A DNA stretch of 64,000 bases from Phycisphaerae bacterium (GTDB lineage: Bacteria > Planctomycetota > Phycisphaerae > UBA1845 > Fen-1342). The DNA lies in contig JANQNU010000036.1 of the NCBI GenBank assembly GCA_028279405.1, positions 124,001-188,000 on the forward strand. Reading direction: 5' to 3'. Under the pieces are notes generated by a model. That model ran no database searches and was not told the DNA's origin. It worked only from the letters and a program-made list of their open reading frames with translations. Numbering within the stretch: the first letter of the stretch is position 1; each line of letters starts with the position of its first letter. The position numbers and the translations under genes are program-made. Of the stretch, positions 32,745 to 42,488 are shown in pieces.

Positions 32745-34256
32745 ATGAAGTTCATCGGCTGGATGTACGATATCGCGCGCGAACAGTCCCCATCGGACGA
32801 TGACCTGGACGCGCTTTGTGCGAAATCGCTCGCGAGCGGGTACAACGTCCTTGGTCTCTACCTGGAGCATCGTTTCGAATATCCCTCGGCACCCTGGGCT
32901 GTCGCTCCAGGGGCCCTGAGCGGGAGGGTCGTGCGGGCGCTACAGGACAAGTATGTAGCTCGCGGGCTGCGGATCATCCCGTTTCTCAACACGCTCGGAC
33001 ACATGGAAGGTTTCGTGCGGGCCGTTGGCGGCGGGCACCTTTCCGAAGGGCCGCGCGTCGGAGCGGCGCAGCTCTGTCCGTTGCATCCGGAAACCGTGCC
33101 CTTCGTTCAAGGCCTCATCCGGGATGCGCTCGCGGTATTTGACGACGAGTGGCTTCACATTGGCGGCGACGAGACCCAGCAACTCGGCCAGTGCCCGCGA
33201 TGCGCGGCGCGCGTTGCCGAAATCGGCAAGGCTGGCCTATACGGAGAGTACTATGGGGCGCTGACGCGCTGGGTGCTGGAACAGGGCCGCCGGCCGTGTC
33301 TGTGGGGCGACATGCTGCTCGAACACCCCGAGGCCATGGACCACCTGCCGCGGGAGACGGTGATCTTCGACTGGCAGTACGAGCAGCGGCCGCACGATAC
33401 CTCGGCGCGCTTTCGCGAAGCGGGCTTCGACGTCGTCTGCTGCCCGAGCATCCAGACGTATAACTCCGGCTGGTGCTATCTGGAACCCACCCAGCGCTAC
33501 ATCGACGAACACCGCGAAGACGCGCTCGCGCTGCGGGCGGAAGGTGTACTGGTCACGACCTGGGAGTTTGCCTACTTTCAGGACTATCCATCGACGTTGC
33601 CGATCGTCTACGCGGCGGGTCGCCGACTGGCGCAGGGTGCCGCATGGGAGGACGCGATTCGCGCGGAGGGTGGTGAATCGTACGCGCGCCTGGCGGAGAT
33701 TCTCGGAGAAACGCTGCCACAGACGTGCGACTTCTTGCGGCCGCCGACGTGGCGCCAACTCCGCGACCGGTTCGTCATGCGACAGAACCCCTTCGCGCTA
33801 TGGCAGGTGTGGCGCGACGATGCCTGCGGGCCGGTCGGCGACCGGATTCTGACGCTGTGTGAAGAGGCCGATAATCAAGGGCCGCGCGAGAATTTGGTTG
33901 GAGGTGCGCTGGAGTTGCACGCGGTCGCGGTACACTTTGTAAGGCGGGTCGAAGAGGCGAACCGAGCGTGGGAATCTGCTCGCTATTCGGATGTGATCGA
34001 GTCGCTGCAGCAGGCGGAGCAGACGTTGCTCCGTTTGCAAGCGGGCCTGTCGGCCACCGCGTCGGCGGGCGGCTCACCGGTGGATCCGCATCGGCTCGAG
34101 CGGTTGTGTTCGAAGGTGCGCGTTGCGGCGCAGCGTGTGGCGGAGTTTGCCGAGCAGCCCCCCGTTTCCGGCTATCGTCCGACCTTTGAGGTGCTCGTGC
34201 ATGATTCATGGCTGCCGGAAGATCAGGCGGCGTGGCGCGCGGGAATGATTGTCTAG
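32745..34256 (+). CDS. GH20-like beta-N-acetylhexosaminidase
   Basis: 503-aa predicted glycoside hydrolase. ATG 32745 has AAGG 7 bases upstream. The first ~330 residues form a TIM-barrel with the family-20 signature HIGGDET, whose Asp142-Glu143 pair is the expected catalytic acid and its helper. Earlier PFLNTLGHMEGF and later WGDMLLEHP fit the same fold. The usual N-terminal GH20 beta domain is absent, as in minimal bacterial forms. The C-terminal ~150 residues are alpha-helical (a possible coiled coil). There is no signal peptide, so it is probably cytoplasmic. Substrates would be N-acetylhexosamine-containing sugars. Confidence 0.82.
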   Translation: MKFIGWMYDIAREQSPSDDDLDALCAKSLASGYNVLGLYLEHRFEYPSAPWAVAPGALSGRVVRALQDKYVARGLRIIPFLNTLGHMEGFVRAVGGGHLSEGPRVGAAQLCPLHPETVPFVQGLIRDALAVFDDEWLHIGGDETQQLGQCPRCAARVAEIGKAGLYGEYYGALTRWVLEQGRRPCLWGDMLLEHPEAMDHLPRETVIFDWQYEQRPHDTSARFREAGFDVVCCPSIQTYNSGWCYLEPTQRYIDEHREDALALRAEGVLVTTWEFAYFQDYPSTLPIVYAAGRRLAQGAAWEDAIRAEGGESYARLAEILGETLPQTCDFLRPPTWRQLRDRFVMRQNPFALWQVWRDDACGPVGDRILTLCEEADNQGPRENLVGGALELHAVAVHFVRRVEEANRAWESARYSDVIESLQQAEQTLLRLQAGLSATASAGGSPVDPHRLERLCSKVRVAAQRVAEFAEQPPVSGYRPTFEVLVHDSWLPEDQAAWRAGMIV

Positions 34257-34284
34257 TTTCGATGGTTGCATAGAGTAGATTAGT

Positions 34285-35190
34285 ATGTACGCGATCGAGA
34301 CCACAAAGCTGACCAAGCGCTATGGAGACTACGAAGCGCTGCGAGCGGTCGATCTCCAGGTGCCGACAGGGTCGGTCTTTGGTTTTCTGGGGCCGAATGG
34401 GGCGGGGAAGACCACGACGATTCGCATCCTGCTCGGGCTCTTGCGAGCGACGGCCGGACGTGCGCGCGTTCTGGGCCTCGATGTCTGGACGGACGGGCCG
34501 CCGTTGCGGCAACAGGTGGGGTATCTACCCGGCGATGTGCGATTCTATGATCACCTGACCGGGCGGGCGGTGTTGCAGTTCGCCGACGCGGTTCGCGGCT
34601 CGAAGGCGGCGGCCGAGGTCGAACGGCTGTCGTCACTGTTCGTTCTGCAACTGGATAAGCGCGTGCGTGACTATTCGCGCGGGATGAAACAGAAGTTGGG
34701 GTTGATCCTGGCGATGATGCATCGGCCGCGGCTGCTGATTCTCGACGAGCCGACAACCGGTCTCGACCCGTTGATGCAGCAGACCCTGTATGCGGAGTTG
34801 CGGGTGTTCGCTGAGGAGGGTCGCACGATCCTGTTCTCGAGCCACACGTTGTCGGAGGTGGACGACTTGTGCGATCATGTCGCGATCTTGCGACAGGGGG
34901 CGTTGATCGAGCAGGACCGCATCGAGGTGTTGCGCCGTCGGGCGGTTCGGCGGGTTGAGGTCACACTCGCCGACGGTCGACCGTGTGCCGCGCCGCCGAG
35001 CGCGCTGCACGTTCAGGAGCAATCGGGGACGCGGATCATCGGATCCTGGACTGGTGAGGTCACGGCGCTGCTGAAGTGGCTGGCGGAATCGCCGATAGCG
35101 GACGTCGTGATTGCCGAACCGCGGTTGGAGGATCTGTTCCTGGCGTTCTACAACGAATCCGGGGGAGTCGCCGACGCGGGCGCCAACTGA
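34285..35190 (+). CDS. ABC transporter ATP-binding protein, no permease adjacent
   Basis: 301-aa ATPase with Walker A GPNGAGKTTT, signature DYSRGMKQKLGL, Walker B LLILDEPTTGLDPL and switch SSHTLSE. Length and the C-terminal accessory domain fit ABC-2 type exporter ATPases. It begins 28 bases after the GH20-like gene and is followed by the HtrA gene, so no permease gene lies next to it on either side. It may pair with a permease elsewhere. Confidence 0.9.
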   Translation: MYAIETTKLTKRYGDYEALRAVDLQVPTGSVFGFLGPNGAGKTTTIRILLGLLRATAGRARVLGLDVWTDGPPLRQQVGYLPGDVRFYDHLTGRAVLQFADAVRGSKAAAEVERLSSLFVLQLDKRVRDYSRGMKQKLGLILAMMHRPRLLILDEPTTGLDPLMQQTLYAELRVFAEEGRTILFSSHTLSEVDDLCDHVAILRQGALIEQDRIEVLRRRAVRRVEVTLADGRPCAAPPSALHVQEQSGTRIIGSWTGEVTALLKWLAESPIADVVIAEPRLEDLFLAFYNESGGVADAGAN

Positions 35191-35384
35191 GTTTCGCGGT
35201 CGCCGCTGACGTCGAAACTTGCATCTCGAAGTAGAATTCACTGACGGTTCCGCTGGTTTGCGAATACCATCACGGGGCCGAGCAGATGTCGTTCACGGAC
35301 GGGTCCGATACCGTTATCGCGGTGTCCCCCCGCGAATTTGATGTTGCCGGCCGTGGTGACGCTTCCGTCTACGAGGAATGATCG

Positions 35385-36956
35385 ATGCAGCGTGCTCCTT
35401 CTCGTTCGATTTGGCTGATTCTGGGTGTCCTGGGCATCGTCCTGGCGGCGCAGCTTGGCGGTCCGGTGGTGACGCGGGTCGCGTACGCGGTCGAGCGTGG
35501 AAAGATTCAGGCGGATCGTGAGGAGCTGCAGCAGATCAGCGGCGAGTTGGCCGGGGTGCAAGCGGTCTCGCGCGCTTTCCATCTGGTCTCCAACATCGTG
35601 AAACCCAGTGTCGTGCATATCCGGGTCGCGGGCGGCGAGCGGAGTGCGGACGAGATCGATCGGTTGGTTGATGACTTCCTTCGTCGTCGGTCGCAGGATT
35701 TGTCGGAAGAAGAACTCGAAGAGATGTTTGGCGAAGGCGTGGAGCCCCCGGCGCCCGATGAGCGCGAACGGGAGGGATTACGTCGACTGTTTCGCCGACC
35801 GCCACCGGGTTCGGGCAGCGGCGTGATCTTCGATAGCTCGGGCTACATTCTGACCAATAATCATGTCGTCGAGCAGCGTGAGGAGTTCGAAGTCACCTTG
35901 CACGACGATCGCGAGTTCGACGCAACGCTCATCGGTACCGATCCGAAGACGGACCTCGCGGTGCTCAGGATCAAGGCACCGAAGCTGCAGGCGTTGCCAT
36001 TTGCGAACTCGGACCGCGTCAAAGTCGGCGACTGGGTGCTGGCCGTGGGTTCGCCGTTCGGCCTGACGCAAACGGTGACGCACGGAATCGTCAGCGCGAC
36101 GGGGCGAACGAACATCGGCGGGCTCAGCCGAATCGAGTACCAGGATTTCATCCAGACGGACGCTTCGATCAACCCCGGCAACTCCGGTGGCCCGCTCGTC
36201 AATCTGCATGGCGAAATTGTCGGCATCAACACGGCGATCGCCACCAACGGCGACGCAGTCAATGCCGGCGTGGCGTTTACCATCCCGTCCAATCGCGCGC
36301 AGCGAATCTCGCGGGAGCTCAAAGACAAAGGCGCTGTCGCCCGTGGCTGGCTGGGAATCGGTCTTGAGGAGATCGTCCCGAGCGACGTCGAGAAGTTCGG
36401 TCTGACTTCTCGGCGCGGGGTCCTGGTCGATCGGGTTTTCGATGGGATGCCGGCGGCGGACGCGGGCCTGACGGTCGAGGATGTCATCGTGTCCGTCGAC
36501 AGGAAGCGAGCGCGGAACATCAGTCAATTTCGCGGGATCGTCGCCGACTTCGGGCCGGGAAGAACGGTCGCCATCGATCTCGTTCGATCTGGCAAGCCGA
36601 TGCGCATCGACGTACGGCTGGGAACACAGCCGGATGACATCGACGCGGCAACGCGCCGGGCGGTCGAACGTGTGACGGTCGAGATTCCCGAGCTGGGAAT
36701 CGAAGCCCGCACCTTTCGACAGAGGCTTCGTCGGGCCTACGACGACAACGAGAGCGGCGTGTTGGTGTTGCGGGCGCGTGATTGGCCCGATCTCGATGGT
36801 TTCCTTTTGCTTACCGCCTGCAACAACGAAAGTGTGAAGAGCATCACGGCGCTGCGCGAGAAGTTGGCGCAGGTCCGCCCCGGGCAAACGATCAAGCTGC
36901 GTTTCAAGTCGGCAGTGGGGGATCATATGACCATGTCCGTCGAGCGGTTGCCGTAA
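35385..36956 (+). CDS. HtrA/DegP-type serine protease with PDZ
   Basis: 523-aa envelope protease for misfolded proteins. ATG 35385 has GAGGA 8 bases upstream. An N-terminal hydrophobic anchor (about residues 8-33) is followed by a Glu/Arg-rich linker and a trypsin-fold domain with the triad His160 (TNNHVVE), Asp190 (KTDLAVL) and Ser267 (GNSGGPLV). One PDZ domain covers about 320-415 (RGWLGIGLEE...); a second, weaker PDZ-like region covers about 430-520. The acidic stretch near residues 85-130 is a family-typical linker but unusually long. It likely acts in the periplasm while anchored by its N-terminus. Confidence 0.93.
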   Translation: MQRAPSRSIWLILGVLGIVLAAQLGGPVVTRVAYAVERGKIQADREELQQISGELAGVQAVSRAFHLVSNIVKPSVVHIRVAGGERSADEIDRLVDDFLRRRSQDLSEEELEEMFGEGVEPPAPDEREREGLRRLFRRPPPGSGSGVIFDSSGYILTNNHVVEQREEFEVTLHDDREFDATLIGTDPKTDLAVLRIKAPKLQALPFANSDRVKVGDWVLAVGSPFGLTQTVTHGIVSATGRTNIGGLSRIEYQDFIQTDASINPGNSGGPLVNLHGEIVGINTAIATNGDAVNAGVAFTIPSNRAQRISRELKDKGAVARGWLGIGLEEIVPSDVEKFGLTSRRGVLVDRVFDGMPAADAGLTVEDVIVSVDRKRARNISQFRGIVADFGPGRTVAIDLVRSGKPMRIDVRLGTQPDDIDAATRRAVERVTVEIPELGIEARTFRQRLRRAYDDNESGVLVLRARDWPDLDGFLLLTACNNESVKSITALREKLAQVRPGQTIKLRFKSAVGDHMTMSVERLP

Positions 36957-37039
36957 TCCGCGGACTGATCGGGTCCCTCGATCGCCGGCCCATCCGGCTC
37001 GTTCCACACATCGTCGTTCGTTCGGAAGGGAATCCTGAG

Positions 37040-37918
37040 GTGACGCCGCACCCCGCCCAGCGTTTCACGAAGCTATCCGCGATTCAGAAAGGCGTGCCGC
37101 TCAAGACGATGATGGGGTCGCGCCTGGTGCGGCTGATCGGCGAGTCGTTCGTGGACATCGTCCCGGGATTCGACCCAAAGCGGTTCCACGCGCGGGCCAC
37201 ACGTGGCCTGAAGGATCTTGAACTCATGGAGCGCGCGGCGCGAATCGGACAGGCGATGATGGAATCCCTGCCAACCGATTTTGACGAGGCAGCTCCGTTG
37301 CTGATCCGGTCGTTCGGACCGCGATTGGAAGCAACGGAGAACAACGGGCTGGCGCCGTTCTACTATCTCCCACATGCGCAGCTGATCGCGAACTTTGGTA
37401 CTTCCAGCTTCGATTGCGGCATGCGGGCCAACTACGAGCTGACGCAACGATTCACGGCTGAGTTCAGCATCCGGCCGTTCTTGAGTGCGCAGCGTGCGAA
37501 GTGTCTGCGGGTGCTACGACGTTGGACTACCGATTCAAATCCACACGTTCGCCGACTCGTGAGCGAAGGGACGCGCCCGCGGCTTCCCTGGGCCGGTCGA
37601 CTTCGCGAGTTCCAGGAGAACCCCAAGCTGGCACTGCCGTTGCTTGAACGGCTCAAAGACGATTCGGAATTGTACGTTCGTCGATCGGTTGCCAATCACC
37701 TCGGCGACATCGCCAAGGACCATCCCGACGTCGTGTTTGACGTGTGCCGGAGATGGATCGATGAGACGGAGAATGGGGACCCGCAGCGGCAACGACATCG
37801 TCGATGGATCGTTAGGCACGCAGTGCGACTGCCGGCGAAGAAAGGCGAGCAACAAGCGGTTGCAATTCGAGAAGCCGCGGCGAATCGTCCGGACGGCGCC
37901 GTTCGGCGCCGCCGTTGA
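37040..37918 (+). CDS. HEAT-repeat DNA alkylation repair (AlkD-like) protein, C-terminally short
   Basis: 292-aa protein. GTG 37040 is chosen because GGAAGGGA lies upstream. Helical HEAT-type repeats resemble the AlkD-like DNA glycosylase superfamily; matching stretches include LVSEGTRPRLPWAGRLREF and DDSELYVRRSVANHLGDIA. Homologues I recall continue after RHAVR with a beta-sandwich domain of some 80-100 residues; here the frame ends in a basic tail (AVRRRR). Only about 85 bases follow before the next gene, so the domain is missing rather than frameshifted in place. Base excision activity is not assured. It starts 83 bases after the HtrA gene. Confidence 0.75.
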   Translation: MTPHPAQRFTKLSAIQKGVPLKTMMGSRLVRLIGESFVDIVPGFDPKRFHARATRGLKDLELMERAARIGQAMMESLPTDFDEAAPLLIRSFGPRLEATENNGLAPFYYLPHAQLIANFGTSSFDCGMRANYELTQRFTAEFSIRPFLSAQRAKCLRVLRRWTTDSNPHVRRLVSEGTRPRLPWAGRLREFQENPKLALPLLERLKDDSELYVRRSVANHLGDIAKDHPDVVFDVCRRWIDETENGDPQRQRHRRWIVRHAVRLPAKKGEQQAVAIREAAANRPDGAVRRRR

Positions 37919-38003
37919 GTCCGACACGAATCGCCTCGGCTGTCGTTTGCCAGAACACGTACGGCCGAGCAGATGCGCTCAGATGTTGAAGGCGCTGCCC
38001 GAT

Positions 38004-39368
38004 CTAGCCGCCAAGGTACCCGAGCGTGCGTGCAACGGCGTCGGCGCCGGCGTCGAGGTCGGGGATCCGGACCTTCTCGTTGGGCCCATGGGCGTTGCAG
38101 GTGGGACCGGCGAACCCGAGCATCAGGCTGTCGGCTCCCAAGACCTCCTTGAACATCGGGAGAATCGGCAGACTACCGCCTTCGAAAATCAGCGCGGTCT
38201 CTTTTCCGAACGCTTCGCTGAGTGCACGTCGAGCCGCTTGCATTTCGCGGCTGTCGGTCGGCGCGCCGTAGGCGTCGGCACAGCCGTGGTTCAGGATCTC
38301 CAGGCGTACCGCATCCGGGCATCGAGCGCGGATCGTCTCGTCGAAGATCGCGCTGAGCTTCTCGGCGTTCTGGTTCGGCACGAGCCGCATACTGACCTTG
38401 GCGCCCGCAGCGGCGGGAACGATCGTATTGGCACCCTCGGCCATGTACCCGCCGTAGATGCCGTTGACGTCGAGCGTCGGCCGCACCGATCGGCGTTCCG
38501 GGGTTGTGTAGCCCTCTTCGCCGCGCGTGCCCGGGCTGCCCAGTTCGGCGACGTACTGCGCTTCGTCGAACGGGAGCGCTGCGATTTCTTTCCGCAGCGC
38601 GTCGCTCGGCGGCACGACGTCGTCGTAAAAGCCGGGAATATTCACCTGTTGCCGCTCATCGTGCAGCGATGCCACCAACTCGGCCACGATGGTTGCCGGA
38701 TTGCCGACGACCCCGCCGTGCGTGCCGCTGTGGAGATCATGCTTCGGACCGCTGAGCTTGATTTCCTTGTAGAGCAGGCCGCGGGTGCCGCATGTGATCG
38801 TGGGATAGCCATCCTCGAACATCCCCGTGTCCGAGATGATCACCTGATCGCAAGCGAGTCGTTCCCGGTGCTCCTTGACGAACGGCGCGAGATTAGGTGA
38901 TCCGATCTCCTCCTCGGCCTCGATCAGGAACTTCAGGTTGACCGGCAGCTTGCCGCGGACCGCGAGCCAGGCGGCCGCTGCGCGCAGGTGGATCAGCACT
39001 TGCCCCTTGTCGTCGGCCGAACCGCGGCAAACGAGCCACTGGTCATCGACGATGGTCGGCTCGAATGGGCCGGCGTCCCACAATTCGAGCTTGCCGACAG
39101 GCTGAACGTCGACGTGTCCATAGACGAGATAGGTCGGCGCGCCGGGTACCTCGCAATGCTCGGCGTAGACCAGCGGGTGCCCTGCGGTTTCATGGATCGT
39201 CGACTTCAGCCCGATCTTGGAGCATAGCGCGTGGGTCCACTCGACCGCTCGGCGGACGTCGGCCTCGTTTTCGGCCTTGGTGCTGATACTCGGGATCCGG
39301 CACAACTCGATCGCCCAATCGAGGTGTTCCTGCCGGTGCTGCTTGAGGTATTCGCTGAGGTCGTTCAC
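38004..39368 (-). CDS. M20-family metallopeptidase (dipeptidase-like)
   Basis: 454-aa zinc peptidase, likely a cytoplasmic dipeptidase or acyl-amino acid hydrolase. GTG 39368 follows GGAGAAGAAG closely. Metal and catalytic segments: YGHVDVQP, GSADDKG, EAEEEIGS (the catalytic base and a ligand), ISDTG and NAHGPNE near the C-terminus. The dimerisation domain lies between about residues 205 and 320. A sigma-70-like promoter lies at 39445-39473. It is divergent from the PP2C phosphatase gene. Confidence 0.92.
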   Translation of the reverse strand: MNDLSEYLKQHRQEHLDWAIELCRIPSISTKAENEADVRRAVEWTHALCSKIGLKSTIHETAGHPLVYAEHCEVPGAPTYLVYGHVDVQPVGKLELWDAGPFEPTIVDDQWLVCRGSADDKGQVLIHLRAAAAWLAVRGKLPVNLKFLIEAEEEIGSPNLAPFVKEHRERLACDQVIISDTGMFEDGYPTITCGTRGLLYKEIKLSGPKHDLHSGTHGGVVGNPATIVAELVASLHDERQQVNIPGFYDDVVPPSDALRKEIAALPFDEAQYVAELGSPGTRGEEGYTTPERRSVRPTLDVNGIYGGYMAEGANTIVPAAAGAKVSMRLVPNQNAEKLSAIFDETIRARCPDAVRLEILNHGCADAYGAPTDSREMQAARRALSEAFGKETALIFEGGSLPILPMFKEVLGADSLMLGFAGPTCNAHGPNEKVRIPDLDAGADAVARTLGYLGG

Positions 39369-39716
39369 CTTCTTCTCCTGTCGGTCCTCGTACGCCGCGA
39401 GACCGGTTTCCTGGAATGTTGGGGTTCGCCCTTTCCCAGTTTCCTTTATACAACACGCGTCAGGCCGCGACAAACCGCGCACTGTGCGGACGATCGTCGA
39501 ACAACGGATGGGCACCGAGTGCCGGACAGCTGATTCCTGAGGCCAACTGTGACCCGCTGAGGGCGTTCCGTCGGCTGCAAAAAGTCGTTTGCTCCGCCGA
39601 GCCCATACGTCGAGAATACCCGCCTCAGTGGCGCGCACGTGCGGCCATCTACGACGGGGTGCATCGGTTCGTTGGCACCGGGGTCCGTCGTTGTTTCCAA
39701 ACGCCCGGACGACGCG
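39369..39716. other. Divergent intergenic region
   Basis: About 350 bases between the M20 peptidase and the PocR-GAF-PP2C gene. Apart from the minus-strand promoter, no plus-strand promoter or structured element is clear. Open frames crossing it lack start signals. Confidence 0.5.
39445..39473 (-). promoter_or_regulatory. Predicted sigma-70 promoter of the M20 peptidase gene
   Basis: On the minus strand TTGTCG (39468-39473) and TATAAA (39445-39450) are separated by exactly 17 bases. The predicted leader is about 70 bases to GTG 39368. Confidence 0.55.
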
Positions 39717-41399
39717 ATGATCCGCGATTTTCTCGACACCGCGTGGCTCGAAGACTTCCTCGACGGTCTGACCCATACGACCGGTCTGGGGCACTACGTG
39801 TTTCACCAGCATGGTGGTCTTGTTGCGCGGCCGGAAGCGCACGCGAACGTCGCGCGCGAGCGCGAACTGACGCAATTGCCCGCCGATCTCAACATGAGTC
39901 CACTGGCACCCGCCGATGCGCCGCCCGCCGAGATCGGCTTCGTTACTATGCATGATGCGTGCTACGTCATCGCGCCCATCTACATCGATGATCATCGCGG
40001 CGGCTTTGTCGCGATCGGGCCGTTCGCTGATGCCGATGGGGCCGGGGCGGGTACACCGCTTCCGCGGTTGGAGCGGATCGGCAGCGCCCCCGGTGTCGTG
40101 GGGGCGCGCTGGACCGCGCGGATGCTGACGCAGGTCTGCCAGCGCGAGGCGCGGCTGATCACGGCCGGCGAAGAGATCTCCATGCTCGGAGACGTCGCCG
40201 AGCTGCTGCACGGTGACGCCGATCTCCAAGCGGTGCTCAATCGAATCGTGACCGAGACGGCACGCGTGATCAACTGCCGCTTCTGTATGCTTCGGCTCCA
40301 TGACGAGACCCGGGGCGAACTGCGACTTCAGGCCGTTCACAACCTTTCGCCGGCGTATATTCAAAGGGCCCGCGTCTTCCCCGATGACAACCCGATCGAT
40401 CGGGAAGCGTTACAAGGCCGCATCGTCTATGTCGAGGACGCGCGAAGTGACCCACGGATGCCATTCCCGGAGGACGTTCGGCGCGAGGGTATCGTGAGTG
40501 GATTGACGGCCGGACTGATCTATCGTGGGCGCCCGGTCGGCGTGCTCCGGGTCTACACCGACCGTAAAGTGCGGTTTCGGCGTGCCCAGCACAAGCTGCT
40601 GCGCGCGGTCGCGTATCAGGCGGCGTCGGCGATCGTGCACGCGCAGCTGGTGGAAGAGCGGATTGAGTCGCTCGAGACGCAACGGCAACTTGAACTTGCC
40701 GGCGACCTGCAGGCGCGAATGATGCAGGCACGACCTCCATTCAAGCAGCAGGTGCAAACCGCCTCGATCTACCAGCAGAGCCATCATGTCGGTGGCGACT
40801 TTTGCGATTTCTTCCTCTTGCCGGACGGGCGCCTGGCGGCGACGGTCGCCGACGTCGTCGGTAAACAAATCAAGGCGTCGTTACTCGCGACCTACGTTCG
40901 CGGCGCCTTGCGCGCGACAGCACACTCCACCGCCGATCTCGGCGAGATGATCACCTGTCTGAACCAGCAACTGTGCGGGGATACGCTTCCGTCCGAGTTT
41001 GTGACGCTCTTGATTCTCGCGATCGACGAGGATGGGCGGTCGATGGACTACGTCTGCGCCGGCCACGAGCCGGTGCTTCGTTGGCGCGACGGACGGATCG
41101 ACAGCGGCGATGACGGTGGGCTCGTGCTCGGCGTCGATCCGTCGGCATCCTACGTCACCAGCCGGTTGGACCTCGCACCGCAGGATGCATGTCTGCTCTA
41201 TACCGATGGAGCGATCGAAGCCATGAACTTTGCCGGCGAGTTGTACGGCCGCGAGCGGCTGGCCGCTGCGCTTGCACAACACGGCGCACTTGAGTTGGCC
41301 ACGGCCCTGCGCGCCATCCAGTGGGACATTCGCCGGTTCTCCGGACTCGTCGAACAGTCTGACGACCTGACGCTCGTCGGGTTGCGCATCACCCAGTAG
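39717..41399 (+). CDS. PocR-GAF-PP2C (SpoIIE/RsbU-type) serine phosphatase
   Basis: 560-aa signalling phosphatase. ATG 39717 (MIRDFLDTAWLEDF) is preferred to an upstream GTG at 39639; neither has a strong ribosome binding site. Order: a PocR-type small-ligand sensor (about residues 5-150), a GAF domain (about 165-310), a short coiled linker (EERIESLETQRQLELAGDLQ) and a SpoIIE/PP2C phosphatase (about 350-560) with HHVGGDFCDFF, VADVVGKQIKAS and EQSDDLTLV metal-site motifs. It likely dephosphorylates an anti-anti-sigma or other regulatory phosphoprotein in response to a ligand. No RsbV/RsbW-type partner is in the window. Confidence 0.9.
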   Translation: MIRDFLDTAWLEDFLDGLTHTTGLGHYVFHQHGGLVARPEAHANVARERELTQLPADLNMSPLAPADAPPAEIGFVTMHDACYVIAPIYIDDHRGGFVAIGPFADADGAGAGTPLPRLERIGSAPGVVGARWTARMLTQVCQREARLITAGEEISMLGDVAELLHGDADLQAVLNRIVTETARVINCRFCMLRLHDETRGELRLQAVHNLSPAYIQRARVFPDDNPIDREALQGRIVYVEDARSDPRMPFPEDVRREGIVSGLTAGLIYRGRPVGVLRVYTDRKVRFRRAQHKLLRAVAYQAASAIVHAQLVEERIESLETQRQLELAGDLQARMMQARPPFKQQVQTASIYQQSHHVGGDFCDFFLLPDGRLAATVADVVGKQIKASLLATYVRGALRATAHSTADLGEMITCLNQQLCGDTLPSEFVTLLILAIDEDGRSMDYVCAGHEPVLRWRDGRIDSGDDGGLVLGVDPSASYVTSRLDLAPQDACLLYTDGAIEAMNFAGELYGRERLAAALAQHGALELATALRAIQWDIRRFSGLVEQSDDLTLVGLRITQ

Positions 41400-41880
41400 C
41401 CGCTTCAAGCAACTGATCTTGGCGTTGCCCGCGTCGCGTATTCAGCACGTCGTCGGGACCGAGACCCCATCTACGTTAGGTCTTGCGGCGATCTTCAGCG
41501 GGTAGACGACCGTTGCGACAGATGTCGTGACGCCACGTGAATCGGCGTCACGCGTCTGCCTGACAAGCGCCCGATCGTTTCTCTGGAGAAGAAGTTTCTC
41601 CATCGGGTCCGGCCGTTCATTTGTTAGGCTCGAAGTTGCATGTGGTTTCGTCGGGATTCTTCAAATTTTTCGGTAACGGTTTCGCCCAGATGATGCCTTG
41701 AACCTAACGGGTCGGCCGCAGGTTGGATGAAGGCCGTCGGGGCCTTCAGGGCCGACTTATCCGTCGATCGGCGCTCGACGGAATCACATCAAGAGCGAGC
41801 TGTCTTTATCACAGGAGCGCGACACGTGGGGGGCTGTCGGGGAGGGTGCGCGCGGAGGCAGCTCGCGAGAGGAGCGAGAC
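41400..41880. other. Intergenic region with a long inverted repeat
   Basis: About 480 bases. A perfect 9-bp inverted repeat with a 9-base spacer (CGTGACGCC 41526-41534; GGCGTCACG 41544-41552) is the main structure and may be an operator or RNA hairpin. AGGAG just before ATG 41881 is the ribosome binding site of the next gene. No gene is seen. Confidence 0.5.
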
Positions 41881-42441
41881 ATGTTGCGTTCAACGTCACT
41901 GCTGTTGGTTCTTGGCATGGGAACAGGCCTGGCGGTCGGACAGGATCCGTTGCCGGACAAGGTGGTCGTCACCTACGTCATCTATGACGATCCGGACGCC
42001 ACCACGCCGGTGGTCGAGATGGAGGTCGACCTGTGGCTCGACCCGCAGAGTCGCTCAGGGGATGACGTCACCTGGGAAGTCGATCGGGTTCTCGTTCGCG
42101 ACATGACAGGTAGCACGGTGGAGGACGCGTGGAAGGACACTTCACCCACTGTCACGGGCACGACGTGGACCGTGACGCACGCCGATGCGGACAACATAGA
42201 CAATGACGACTTCGTTGATCCGCCGGTGATCACGGGAACGGCGTCGCCTGAAGCCGGCACGACCGGCGATCTCGACTATGACTTGGAAGGGTTGACGTAC
42301 ACGCCGCCGCAGTCCGGCGAGCACTTCACCAACAAGACGGGAAAGCTCTCGTACGTCTTTACGTTCCCGTCGCCGACGCCGGAACTCGACAATAATGATC
42401 CCGTATGGGTGGAACCACTCGAGATCGGGTGGCCGACCTAA
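41881..42441 (+). CDS. Small secreted protein, unknown function
   Basis: 186-aa exported protein. ATG 41881 has AGGAG upstream and opens a Sec leader (MLRSTSLLLVLGMGTGLAVG, cut likely before QDP). The mature part is acidic, rich in Asp, Thr and Pro, and looks like a single beta-sandwich; it has no cysteine and no catalytic motif. It ends EIGWPT. It converges on the kinase gene at 42489. The 480-base upstream region suggests independent regulation. Confidence 0.68.
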   Translation: MLRSTSLLLVLGMGTGLAVGQDPLPDKVVVTYVIYDDPDATTPVVEMEVDLWLDPQSRSGDDVTWEVDRVLVRDMTGSTVEDAWKDTSPTVTGTTWTVTHADADNIDNDDFVDPPVITGTASPEAGTTGDLDYDLEGLTYTPPQSGEHFTNKTGKLSYVFTFPSPTPELDNNDPVWVEPLEIGWPT

Positions 42442-42488
42442 GGGTCATTCAATCAACAACGACCGTTCATTCACTGGGGCGGGCTCGT

